In this document: positions 38,817 through 46,832 of the stretch, one piece after another
How positions within the stretch are numbered: position 1 is the stretch's first letter
Layout: every line of letters begins with the position of its first letter
NCBI RefSeq assembly: GCF_004310685.1
Contig: NZ_SISG01000001.1
Location: forward strand, 2,170,001-2,234,000
Source of the DNA: Glaciihabitans arcticus
GTDB lineage: Bacteria > Actinomycetota > Actinomycetes > Actinomycetales > Microbacteriaceae
Direction: 5' to 3'
DNA length: 64,000 bases
Position numbers and translations under genes: made by a program
The notes under the pieces: model-generated
The model's input: only the letters and a program-made list of their open reading frames with translations
What the model was told of the DNA's origin: nothing
The model's database searches: none

Positions 38817-38893
38817 GAGCTGGTTGAGTAGCGCGCCAGCGCGTATCGAAACCAGGTTTCGATACAGCCGCGGGCGGCTTACTCAACCAGCTC
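38817..38893. repeat. Large imperfect palindrome between rpsG and fusA
   Basis: The left arm (38817-38853) reads GAGCTGGTTGAGTAGCGCGC... to ...GTATCGAAACC and the right arm (38855-38893) mirrors it: GGTTTCGATAC... to ...TACTCAACCAGCTC, with differing GC-rich centres of each arm (GCGCGCCAGCGC versus AGCCGCGGGCGGCT). A short duplication GCTGGTTGAG occurs at the left edge. It resembles REP-like palindromes I recall scattered through Microbacteriaceae intergenic regions, and would fold into a long hairpin in the str mRNA. Confidence 0.75.
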
Positions 38894-38900
38894 GAAGCTG

Positions 38901-39371
38901 TTACCAGCGGTAGTGCGCGAAGGCCTTGTTCGACTCGGCCATCTTGTGAGTGTCCTCGCGACGCTTCACAGCGGCGCCGAGACCGTTCGATGCGTCGAGG
39001 ATCTCGTTGGTGAGACGCTCGGTCATCGTCTTCTCACGACGTCCCTTTGCGTAGCTCGTGAGCCAGCGCAGGGCGAGGGTGTTGGCACGGTGAGGCTTGA
39101 CCTCGACCGGGACCTGGTACGTCGAGCCACCGACGCGGCGGCTGCGGACCTCGAGGGTGGGGCGCACGTTGTCGAGCGCCTTCTTGAGGGTGACGACTGC
39201 GTCCTGGCCGTTCTTGGCCGATACGCCTTCGAGCGCGCCGTAGACGATGCGCTCTGCGAGGCCCTTCTTGCCATCAAGAAGGATCTTGTTGACGAGCTGG
39301 CTGACGATGGGGGCTCCGTAGACCGGGTCCGCTACTACGGGACGCTTCGGTGCTGGTCCTTTACGAGGCAT
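38901..39371 (-). CDS. rpsG: 30S ribosomal protein S7
   Basis: Head assembly protein. The 156 residues begin [19 protein letters not shown] and include [40 protein letters not shown] and the terminal [20 protein letters not shown]. Its start overlaps the rpsL stop by one base. Confidence 0.98.
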   Translation of the reverse strand: MPRKGPAPKRPVVADPVYGAPIVSQLVNKILLDGKKGLAERIVYGALEGVSAKNGQDAVVTLKKALDNVRPTLEVRSRRVGGSTYQVPVEVKPHRANTLALRWLTSYAKGRREKTMTERLTNEILDASNGLGAAVKRREDTHKMAESNKAFAHYRW

Positions 39372-39745
39372 TACTTCTTATCCTTTTTTGCTCCGTAGAG
39401 GCTACGAGCCTGCTTGCGGTTCTTGACGGCCTGGGTGTCGAGCGCGCCGCGCACGATCTTGTAACGCACGCCGGGGAGGTCCTTTACGCGACCGCCGCGG
39501 ATGAGCACCATCGAGTGCTCCTGAAGGTTGTGACCTTCGCCGGGGATGTAGGCGGTGACTTCGGTTCCGTTGGAAAGCTTGACGCGGGCGACCTTGCGGA
39601 GAGCCGAGTTCGGCTTCTTCGGGGTGGTCGTGTAGACGCGGGTGCAAACGCCGCGCTGCTGCGGGTTGCCCTTGAGGGCAGGCGCCTTGGTCTTGACGAC
39701 CTTGGGGCTGCGACCCTTGCGGACCAGCTGCTGAATGGTGGGCAC
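39371..39745 (-). CDS. rpsL: 30S ribosomal protein S12
   Basis: Decoding-centre protein and classical streptomycin target. The 124 residues begin [20 protein letters not shown] and contain [16 protein letters not shown], with the Lys of the PKKPNS resistance site intact, and [16 protein letters not shown]. The start is GTG at 39745. First gene of the str operon. Confidence 0.98.
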   Translation of the reverse strand: MPTIQQLVRKGRSPKVVKTKAPALKGNPQQRGVCTRVYTTTPKKPNSALRKVARVKLSNGTEVTAYIPGEGHNLQEHSMVLIRGGRVKDLPGVRYKIVRGALDTQAVKNRKQARSLYGAKKDKK

Positions 39746-40043
39746 TAAGTAACTCCTTGTATTTGCTGCACGGTGACAGCGTCGTGATTAGCATTCGACT
39801 CGCTTCGTAATAGAAGAGTGTCGAGTTCATCTGGACCCGGCCGAGCACGCAGACTGTCCATTACGGGAGTTCTTGTGATCCGGCCAGGTATGCCGTGGGG
39901 GGCGTTCGTCGAACGCACCCGATGTGTGGCTATTGAGGCCCCCTGAACGAGCGATCAGATCGCGGGCACGCAGGGAGCGCACGACAAAGCGCACACCCAG
40001 AAAATACTAGTACCGCTGGGGGCCCCGGTCAAATGATCGACGG
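39746..40043 (-). other. str operon leader and promoter region (no gene)
   Basis: This 298-base gap contains no coding frame of note. From the promoter at its far end, the str transcript would have an untranslated leader of about 250 bases, long enough for regulatory structure, but I recognise no known leader motif. Confidence 0.6.
40004..40032 (-). promoter_or_regulatory. Strong sigma-70-type promoter of the str operon
   Basis: Minus-strand TTGACC (40027-40032), a 17-base spacer and TAGTAT (40004-40009) form the best promoter in the window. Transcription would start near 39997. Confidence 0.8.
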
Positions 40044-40745
40044 TTACGCCTGGGCCCGTCGAGCGGCCTTCTCGGCGTCAAATGCGGCACGCGCCTCGGC
40101 GTTGCGGGTGCGCACCCGGCGTCCGCGGGATCCGATGATCGCTCCGGCCCAGACAGCGACCTCGCGGGCGAGCAGCGCGGCGATGATCACGGGCGGGTTG
40201 AGCAGCAGTTCACCATAGAGACGGCTGGCGCCTTCGGGCGTCTCGAGCACGATTCCACTGGCAAGCGCGAGCGCTCCGGCCGTGCCGAAGTACACGGCGA
40301 GAGCCACGAGAACGCTGCCGAAGACGTAGCTCCACCAGCCGGCGCGGTTGACGATCAGCACGAGCAGAACGAGCGCGACTGCGAACAGCAGAATCGGGAT
40401 GAGGAGAGCGGGGCTGGCCAGAAGAGAGAACGTAGGGCGTCCCACGACAGCAGACGCGTAGATGAGGAACACGATCGCGAGCAGCACGCCGTAGACGAGC
40501 GCAGCTCCGACGGCGATGAGGGAGCCGAGGCCGCGGTTGCCCTTGCGTACGGGGGCGCTGGGCTCGGTCACGTAGACGATCTGCGGGCCGGGGGCGGGAG
40601 CCGGGGCATCCGGAGCATCGATGTAGGAGCTGTCGACGACTGCCACCTGGCTGTCCGGCACGGCCTCGACCTGCCCGGTCTCGTCGATCGTCGCGATGAC
40701 GGGCTCGCTGTCGTCTTCGGTGGGTTCGGGCGTGTGGGTAGCCAT
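40044..40745 (-). CDS. Uncharacterised four-TM membrane protein with acidic Pro-rich N-terminus
   Basis: A 233-residue protein that I do not recognise. Residues 1-65 are acidic and Pro/Ala-rich (EPTEDDSEPVIATIDE, DAPAPAPGP), probably cytoplasmic and disordered. Four hydrophobic helices follow (about 78-98, 112-132, 137-160, 180-200), then a basic tail (GSRGRRVRTRNAEARAAFDAEKAARR). It lies after the pilus operon on the same strand, separated by a gap with a hairpin, so a pilus role is uncertain. Confidence 0.75.
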   Translation of the reverse strand: MATHTPEPTEDDSEPVIATIDETGQVEAVPDSQVAVVDSSYIDAPDAPAPAPGPQIVYVTEPSAPVRKGNRGLGSLIAVGAALVYGVLLAIVFLIYASAVVGRPTFSLLASPALLIPILLFAVALVLLVLIVNRAGWWSYVFGSVLVALAVYFGTAGALALASGIVLETPEGASRLYGELLLNPPVIIAALLAREVAVWAGAIIGSRGRRVRTRNAEARAAFDAEKAARRAQA

Positions 40746-40770
40746 GGCGAGCTCCTCTTCCTGGCCCGTT

Positions 40771-40815
40771 CGGGCATCCGGATAGAACGGTGATTACTCT
40801 ACCAACGGATGCCCG
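40771..40815 (-). terminator. Possible terminator of the pilus operon
   Basis: CGGGCATCCG (40771-40780) pairs with CGGATGCCCG (40806-40815) across a 25-base loop in the gap after pilO. The loop also contains TAGAGT/TAATCA hexamers on the minus strand that could belong to the promoter of the next gene. Confidence 0.4.
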
Positions 40816-40835
40816 AGCGGAAGCCGGGCGGGCGA

Positions 40836-41513
40836 CTAGCCTTCTTCGGTCGTGGTGCTCTCGGCGTCGAGCACGGGCGGAGCGCCCGCACCGTCGAGCA
40901 GAACGAATACCTGGCCGGAGATGGTCATCTCGGCAGGTGAGTTCGGTTCCACGGTCGTCTCATCGAGGCTCAGGCCGTGCACGAGGAAGAGGCGGGTGCC
41001 CTTCTGCAGGCTGTCAACGAAGTCCATCACGTTCTTGTATTTGCCGGTTACGGCGATCTCGACCGGGATGATGAAGAAGTTGCTGCCGTTGACGCTCATC
41101 ATGGCGGTGGCGAGTTCAGGATCAGTTTCGACAGGAACGGCGTCCTCGGTGGTGACCGGGATCGGCTCGATGTAGGCGGAGGGGTCCGAGAAGGTCACCG
41201 ATTCGACGTCGACGCTGTGCTTCTGCGTGAGCTTGTCGAGCTGGCCGATCAACGGGGACAGATTGGCACCGGTCGGAACCTGCGCCTGCATCGCGGCAAG
41301 ATCAGCGCGAAGCGAGTCGATCTGTTCGAACTGCTTCTTGAGCGCGGCAAGCTTCACCTGCTGCACCTGGTTCTGGGATTCGACGGTCTCGCGTTCGGTG
41401 TTGGACTTCGCGACGGCTTCCAACTGCGGCGAGACGCCGAGGAAGAATGTTCCCGCCAGGAGGATGAGGATGAGGGCGACTGCTCCGAAGAGCCAGATAC
41501 GGTTCGAGTTCAT
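40836..41513 (-). CDS. pilO: Type IV pilus inner-membrane alignment protein, PilO-like
   Basis: A 225-residue bitopic protein: one membrane helix (residues 7-27, WLFGAVALILILLAGTFFLG), a coiled-coil stretch (about 35-90, KLAALKKQFEQIDSLRADLAAM), then an extracytoplasmic ferredoxin-like domain with YKNVMDFVDSLQKGTRLFLVHGLSLDE, the PilO pattern. It pairs with the PilN-like protein encoded 2 bases upstream. Last gene of the pilus operon. Confidence 0.85.
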   Translation of the reverse strand: MNSNRIWLFGAVALILILLAGTFFLGVSPQLEAVAKSNTERETVESQNQVQQVKLAALKKQFEQIDSLRADLAAMQAQVPTGANLSPLIGQLDKLTQKHSVDVESVTFSDPSAYIEPIPVTTEDAVPVETDPELATAMMSVNGSNFFIIPVEIAVTGKYKNVMDFVDSLQKGTRLFLVHGLSLDETTVEPNSPAEMTISGQVFVLLDGAGAPPVLDAESTTTEEG

Positions 41514-41515
41514 GA

Positions 41516-42310
41516 TCAGTCCTCATCCTCGGTCGAGGTGCTGGTGGGATTCGGTGTCGGGGTGTTGGTCGGCGTGCCGGCCGCGTCCTCCTCGGCGGTC
41601 TCCTCTTCCTCTTCGACCACGACTGCACCATCCTTGGGAGTGCCGTCGAGGTTCATCAGGAAGAACCGACGCTCGAAGGCCTCGGAGTTGACGTTGAGCG
41701 TGATGCTCATGATGTAGCCACCGTCGTCATCCGCCTGGATCGTCGATGCGGCGGCGTCCGCGTAACCGGTCATGCCACGCAGGTTGATCATCACCTTGTC
41801 GGCAATGGGCAGTGTGGCGGTGCGCACGGTGAACTCGATGGTCGCGATGCGCGGGTTCTCGAGCGGGACGGTCGAGGCTCCACCGAAGTCCAGCTCGAGA
41901 ACATTCTGGGCATCGACGGCGAAGGACAGGATCGTCGCCTTGCCCGGCATGGTCTTCGCGAGCTCCGCGAAGTAGGCCTTCCAGAGGATCTCGGGCGATG
42001 ACGCCACCAGGCGAGCGTTCGTCGCAGCCGCGAGAGCGTCGGCGGCATTCTTCGCCTCGATGAACTCGGTCTGGGCTTCGAGCAGCTCTTGGGTCTTCGC
42101 CTGCTCTGCCACGAGCGACATCTGGCCCTGGATGGCCAGGTACGCGGAGAACGCGTAGCCGGCGAGGCAGGCGGCCAGAACGACGATCACGAGGCCGATC
42201 AGGGAACGGCGCGAACGGCGGTTGGCCTTGCGCTGCTTGACCTCCAACGGAAGGAAGTCGATGCGGGGCACACCACCGAAGACGATGGGGCCGGAGTCCT
42301 TGGCGCTCAT
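41516..42310 (-). CDS. pilN: Type IV pilus assembly protein, PilN-like
   Basis: A 264-residue bitopic protein. The N-terminal VPRIDFLPLEVKQRKANRR resembles the conserved INLLP PilM-binding segment; a membrane helix follows (about 35-58), then a coiled coil (EQAKTQELLEAQTEFIEAKN) and an external domain. The C-terminus is an acidic Thr/Pro tail (EEEEETAEEDAAGTPTNTP), unusual for PilN. It overlaps pilM by four bases and lies 2 bases before pilO. Confidence 0.85.
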   Translation of the reverse strand: MSAKDSGPIVFGGVPRIDFLPLEVKQRKANRRSRRSLIGLVIVVLAACLAGYAFSAYLAIQGQMSLVAEQAKTQELLEAQTEFIEAKNAADALAAATNARLVASSPEILWKAYFAELAKTMPGKATILSFAVDAQNVLELDFGGASTVPLENPRIATIEFTVRTATLPIADKVMINLRGMTGYADAAASTIQADDDGGYIMSITLNVNSEAFERRFFLMNLDGTPKDGAVVVEEEEETAEEDAAGTPTNTPTPNPTSTSTEDED

Positions 42311-43350
42311 GCCTTGCTCCCCAGTGCGAGCCCGAGGGCGACGGACATGCTGTCAATGGACACTTCTGTCTTGGCGGCGGCCTTGCTGACCGGCACCTCA
42401 CCGAAGCCGGCACTCAGCGAGACCGGAAGTTTGGTGACTTCGGACAGCGCGGAATCGAAACCGCGCAGTCTCGACCCTCCGCCGGAGAGCAGAATGCGTC
42501 CGATCCCCTCCTGCTGGCGTGCGTTGACGAAGTAGCTGAGCGTGTTGCGGAGGCTCGTGAGCAGCTGGTTGGCCGACTCGAAGATCGTCTCGACGGCCAC
42601 GCGGTGTTCAGCGGCGACGCCGACTGTCGAGAGTCCCAGGCCACGCTTGATCTGCTCGGCCTGCACGGGGTTGACCTCGAGGCGCGTGGCGAGTGCACGG
42701 CTGATCTCATTGCCACCGGCGGGGATGATGCGCACGAACTGCGGGATCCCGTTGGTCGAGATGATGACGCTCGTTGTGGTCGATCCGACGTCGATCAGGG
42801 CGACTGTGCCACGAGCCGACGGACCACGGAGGTGCACACGGTTGAGTGCGAACGGGATGAGGTCCACGCCTACCGGGTTGAGCCCGGCGAGTTCGACGGC
42901 GCGCACGTTCGCGAGCACCGCCTGCTTGACGGCCGCGACGAGCAGTCCGTTGACGACCGGGCCATTCTCTCCCTGTCCCTCGGAGATCGGGTAGAAGTCG
43001 AGGATCGCGTCTGCGACCGGCACAAGAAGCAGGTCCTGCACCTGGAAGGGCAGAGCTTCGCGGATCTGGGTGAGCGACATCTTGGGAACCGTGAGGTCAC
43101 GCGCGAGCACGCGCTGGTTGCCCATCCCGAGCACAACGTCCTTGCTCTTGAAGCCGCCTGTGGTCCACAGCGACCGCAGGGCCGTGGCCACAGTGTTGAG
43201 TTCGAGCACCTCACCGCTGGCGGCTGCGCCCTCCGGCAGGGGCACCTCGTGGTACCTGAGGATGGAGGGCTTCGAACCCGCCGCATCCGTGACTTCGACG
43301 GCGCGCAGCATGTTGCTGCCGATGTCGACTCCGACAATTCCCTGAACCAT
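42307..43350 (-). CDS. pilM: Type IV pilus actin-like ATPase, PilM
   Basis: A 347-residue cytoplasmic protein of the FtsA/actin fold. It shows the phosphate-1 motif IVGVDIGSNMLRAVEV, phosphate-2 VALIDVGSTTTSVII and adenosine motif ILLSGGGSRLRGFDS. PilM binds the cytoplasmic end of PilN and links to the motor. I start at the ATG at 43350 (MVQGIVGVDIG), where homology begins; an upstream ATG at 43437 adds 29 unrelated residues. Confidence 0.9.
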   Translation of the reverse strand: MVQGIVGVDIGSNMLRAVEVTDAAGSKPSILRYHEVPLPEGAAASGEVLELNTVATALRSLWTTGGFKSKDVVLGMGNQRVLARDLTVPKMSLTQIREALPFQVQDLLLVPVADAILDFYPISEGQGENGPVVNGLLVAAVKQAVLANVRAVELAGLNPVGVDLIPFALNRVHLRGPSARGTVALIDVGSTTTSVIISTNGIPQFVRIIPAGGNEISRALATRLEVNPVQAEQIKRGLGLSTVGVAAEHRVAVETIFESANQLLTSLRNTLSYFVNARQQEGIGRILLSGGGSRLRGFDSALSEVTKLPVSLSAGFGEVPVSKAAAKTEVSIDSMSVALGLALGSKA

Positions 43351-43396
43351 GTGTTTCCTTATCCCCCCGCTTGCGTGCGGCGCGCAATGTGCACGT

Positions 43397-44236
43397 TCAC
43401 AACGCCAGACCAAACAATGCCAGATAACCGCGCGCAATGGCGTCTCCGACGAAAATTCCTACCCACGCGCCCACCAGCATCCACGGACCGAACGGGATAC
43501 CCGACTTTCGGCTGGCCTTCTTCGCCAGGATCAGCACGAGCGAGAACACGCCGCCGAGCACGAACGCGGCGAAGAATCCGATGGCGAGCTCGCCCCAGCC
43601 GAGCCAGGCCAGGTACAGCCCCAGAACGCCGGCGAGTTTGACGTCGCCGAATCCCATGCCGCCCGGGTACGCGATGGCCATGAGGAAGTATGCGGCGAAC
43701 ATCGCGGCAAGACCGATGCCAGCGCGGATCAACGAGCCGAGGTCGCCTTCGACGAGGCTCGCGGCGACGATCAGCACGGCGCCGACGATGTAGGAGGGCA
43801 GCACAATGCGGTTGGGCAGGGTGTGCGTGTCGAGGTCGATGAGGGCCAGGGCGACCGAGATCGAAGCGAGGTAGAGGAAGGCGACACCGGCGAGTATCAG
43901 CGCGACCGGCTCGACCAGGCCGAGGCCTCCGCTGAGAATCCAGAAAGCGATTCCGGCGAAGAACAGTCCGGTCGCCGTCTCGACGAGCACATAGCGTGAC
44001 GAGATGGGGGCGCCGCAGTCACGGCACTTTCCGCGCAGCACAATCCACGAAACGACCGGGATGTTGTCCCACCAGCGAATCGGGTGACCGCAGTTCGGGC
44101 ACGCGCTACCGGGGTGGCTGAGGGATTCGCCGCGCGGCAGTCGCCAGACCACAACGTTGAGGAACGACCCGATGATCGTGCCGAAGATGCCCGTCAGAAC
44201 CACAACGGCGACGGCGAAAGCAGGGTCGAGCAACAT
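43397..44236 (-). CDS. pilD: Prepilin peptidase / N-methyltransferase
   Basis: A 279-residue polytopic aspartyl protease that cleaves prepilins and methylates the new N-terminus. It carries the CPNCGHPIRWWDNIPVVSW...CRDCG zinc-type Cys quartet and the two catalytic Asp sites, in LIDLDTHTLPN and GMGFGDVKLAG. Its ATG overlaps the preceding stop by one base. Its substrates are the pilin-like proteins encoded just upstream. Confidence 0.95.
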   Translation of the reverse strand: MLLDPAFAVAVVVLTGIFGTIIGSFLNVVVWRLPRGESLSHPGSACPNCGHPIRWWDNIPVVSWIVLRGKCRDCGAPISSRYVLVETATGLFFAGIAFWILSGGLGLVEPVALILAGVAFLYLASISVALALIDLDTHTLPNRIVLPSYIVGAVLIVAASLVEGDLGSLIRAGIGLAAMFAAYFLMAIAYPGGMGFGDVKLAGVLGLYLAWLGWGELAIGFFAAFVLGGVFSLVLILAKKASRKSGIPFGPWMLVGAWVGIFVGDAIARGYLALFGLAL

Positions 44237-46116
44237 TATTTATACGTGCCGTCCGAGTTGTAGACGGGGTTGATCTCGCTCCAGGTGCTCACGCCGTATG
44301 TGGTGCTCGCCGGAGCGAGGAACTTGGGCGGTGCGATGTTCACGAAACGCGTGTCGTACTTGTACACCTTGTCATAGCCCGTTCCGGGATCTCCACCGGT
44401 TCCCACCGGACCGCGGAACTTCTGCGCGATCGACCCGAGCAGGTTGAGCTTTCCACGGTCACCGATCGACGCATAGTTCTGCACCGTGAAGGTGTGTCCG
44501 ACCGAGAGGATGGCGCCCTGGATGGTGCGGCCGTTGGCTACTGAGTCACAGGAGTTCGGGATGGACGCCGAGACGGTCGTGATGCACCCGTTCGATGCCG
44601 CGCCGGTCGACGGGTTCCAGACGACGACGGCTTCCTGCCCGACGATGCCGAGCACGTCGTCTGCGGGCGTCTTGTAGGTAACGTCGTTGACGACGTAAAC
44701 GAAGTTCTGGGCCGCGACGGTCAGCTTGCCCTTGAGCTTTCCCTCGAGGAAGAGGTCGCCCGACTGGCACTTGTAGGCGTTGGCGGGAGCGCCGGTCTCC
44801 TTGGCGTAATTCTCGCCGAGGATCGGGTAGCCGAGGCCGTTATTCGGTCGGTTCCACACGCGGTTGTTGGTCGGTCCGGTGTAGTAGCCGTCGCACTTGA
44901 CGGTGGTGTTCGGGGGTGACGTCTTCACGGTGTAGTTCGGATCCTGCGCTGCGGCGTTGCCCGCTCGGAGGGCGGGCACATCCTGCACGAAGATCAGGTT
45001 GTTGTCGGGCACCTTGACAGTCGCGCCGGCAGCGGAAGCGAGGTCCGTCGGGTTGCCGCAGACGTACTTGCCACCAACGATCAGGTTGCGGCCCTGGTTG
45101 GCGACGGGGAGTGCCGCACCGACCTGGGTGAACTTCGTCCACGGCGACTTGACGACCATGTCGCCGTTGTCCTTGAACACGATGCTCGTCGGCCCGGTGT
45201 AGAGGCAACCGGGGTTCGGCACGTCGGAGGCGATGAGGTCGTACCGCGTCTCCTTCTTGAGCTCGAGGTTCGTCTTCGGCATCTCGATGTGCTCACTGGC
45301 CTCGACAACGAGGGTCGCGGGCTTCGGGTTGGCGCAGCCGGAACCCTTCTTGTAGCGCACGTTGGTTCCGACCGGGTTCCACTCGGTGGTGACCTTCGCC
45401 TTGAACTCGGCGCCACAGAACACCATCTTGTCGTTCGAGTGCACCGCACCGTCGAGCACGTCGTTGGCACCGAACTGGATCTCGCCGCACGACGTGGGCC
45501 GCTGTGCGGTTCCGGTCCCCCACGCGTACTTGTAACAGGAGCTGGTCACGTCGTAAGGGTCGGACGTCTCGAAGTCGGTGAAGTAGACGTAGTTGACGAA
45601 TCCGTCCTGCTTGAGGTCGGCGACGATGCTGCGCGTCTCGCTACCCACACGACCGGTTGCACGCAACGTGAGCGTGCCCTCGCTGTCGTAGTGTGCGTTG
45701 TTGACCTCATAGCGGTACTGCGCATTTGAACTGCTACCGGGCACGTCCGCCCAGGTGCCGGTCTTGCCCACACCGAACGCGGGATTGGTCGTCGCGGGCA
45801 ACGAGACGATGCTCATATCGCTGGTGTCGCTCGGCGTCGTCGGGTTCACGTAAGACGTGTATTTTGATGCTGGATTGCCAAAACGTACGTATGCGGGGTT
45901 GTTCGCCAGGCGGCTCTGGTACTCCTCAACTGCGGCGTAGGCTGCTGCCAGCGCGCCGTTGTAGTCCTGGTCATCGCGCGCCTTGGTGTAGCTCGAGACG
46001 GAGAAGGCGATTCCCGCCACGGCGAGCAGGGCCAGGATCGAGCTCAGTGAGATTACCGATACCAGCGCGATGCCCGACTCTTCTGAGTGCACCCTGCGCA
46101 TTAGTCGACGCATCAT
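44236..46116 (-). CDS. Large PilX-like pilus-associated protein (putative tip component)
   Basis: A 626-residue protein with a short basic start (MMRRLMRRVHSEESGIALV) and a 20-residue hydrophobic N-terminal helix (SVISLSSILALLAVAGIAF) without a strict GFTLIE site, as in PilX/GspK-like minor pilins. The rest is a large external domain with many Cys residues and a VLDGAVHSNDKMVFCG segment, a pattern I associate with PilX-type proteins. The start at 46116 overlaps the upstream minor pilin stop by four bases (ATGA); the frame extends further up only as a shadow. It is much larger than typical PilX (about 150-200 residues). Confidence 0.8.
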   Translation of the reverse strand: MMRRLMRRVHSEESGIALVSVISLSSILALLAVAGIAFSVSSYTKARDDQDYNGALAAAYAAVEEYQSRLANNPAYVRFGNPASKYTSYVNPTTPSDTSDMSIVSLPATTNPAFGVGKTGTWADVPGSSSNAQYRYEVNNAHYDSEGTLTLRATGRVGSETRSIVADLKQDGFVNYVYFTDFETSDPYDVTSSCYKYAWGTGTAQRPTSCGEIQFGANDVLDGAVHSNDKMVFCGAEFKAKVTTEWNPVGTNVRYKKGSGCANPKPATLVVEASEHIEMPKTNLELKKETRYDLIASDVPNPGCLYTGPTSIVFKDNGDMVVKSPWTKFTQVGAALPVANQGRNLIVGGKYVCGNPTDLASAAGATVKVPDNNLIFVQDVPALRAGNAAAQDPNYTVKTSPPNTTVKCDGYYTGPTNNRVWNRPNNGLGYPILGENYAKETGAPANAYKCQSGDLFLEGKLKGKLTVAAQNFVYVVNDVTYKTPADDVLGIVGQEAVVVWNPSTGAASNGCITTVSASIPNSCDSVANGRTIQGAILSVGHTFTVQNYASIGDRGKLNLLGSIAQKFRGPVGTGGDPGTGYDKVYKYDTRFVNIAPPKFLAPASTTYGVSTWSEINPVYNSDGTYK

Positions 46117-46832
46117 CCGTCTTTCCCCATTCGTGAACTGACGAGGTTGGGTAGTCCTACCCGGTTCTGTATCTGCACCGGATCGGCACGCGACGTGACG
46201 TCTGCCTGCACGCTCATGGTGATCTTGACGGTACGAATATCCTTGGCTCGGGTGGTGATCGGCGTCGGGATGGGGTTGCCGTCGACATCGAGATAAGTGA
46301 AGAGATGGGACGCATTGCCTGCGAGTACAGCAGCCGCGGTCGGCAGGATGATCTTGCGCGCTACGACGCGAGGCTTCACCGCGCTGGCGGGCAGAGCGCT
46401 GAAGGTCCAGTACTCGTCGGACCGTATCGCGTCCCAACGCTCCTCGGTGAGCTCGCCGGTCGCGCTGATCGAGAAGCGCACTCGAACGGGCGCGGAACCC
46501 AGAGTGTCATCGCTGAGCGCCGCGTCACTCGCGAGGTAGGCGTAGAGCACCATCGACTTGTCGGTTGCGGACACAAAAGCCTCGAGCGGGTCGGCGTTCC
46601 TGACCTTGATCTTCGTTCCCGCTCGCACCACCTTGGTGAGTTCGTTCATTCCGAGCGCAGCAACCGCCGCGCTGTCGGTGGCCGCGCGCTGCTCGGTGAA
46701 ACGTGTCGTGAATCCAGTGAAGAGTCCGACAATGAGGGTCATGGCAACGGCGAAGATCGCCATGGCCACGATGAGCTCAATGAGAGTGAAGCCTGATTCG
46801 GAGCGCTTGAGTCTCTGCGAGATTGCGAGCAT
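46113..46832 (-). CDS. Minor prepilin, PilW-like
   Basis: A 239-residue prepilin. The leader MLAISQRLKRSES precedes the processing site G|FTLIELIVAMAIFAVAMTL, with Glu at +5, followed by an external domain with no recognised family. Its start overlaps the preceding gene's stop by one base and its stop overlaps the next gene's start. Confidence 0.88.
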   Translation of the reverse strand: MLAISQRLKRSESGFTLIELIVAMAIFAVAMTLIVGLFTGFTTRFTEQRAATDSAAVAALGMNELTKVVRAGTKIKVRNADPLEAFVSATDKSMVLYAYLASDAALSDDTLGSAPVRVRFSISATGELTEERWDAIRSDEYWTFSALPASAVKPRVVARKIILPTAAAVLAGNASHLFTYLDVDGNPIPTPITTRAKDIRTVKITMSVQADVTSRADPVQIQNRVGLPNLVSSRMGKDG

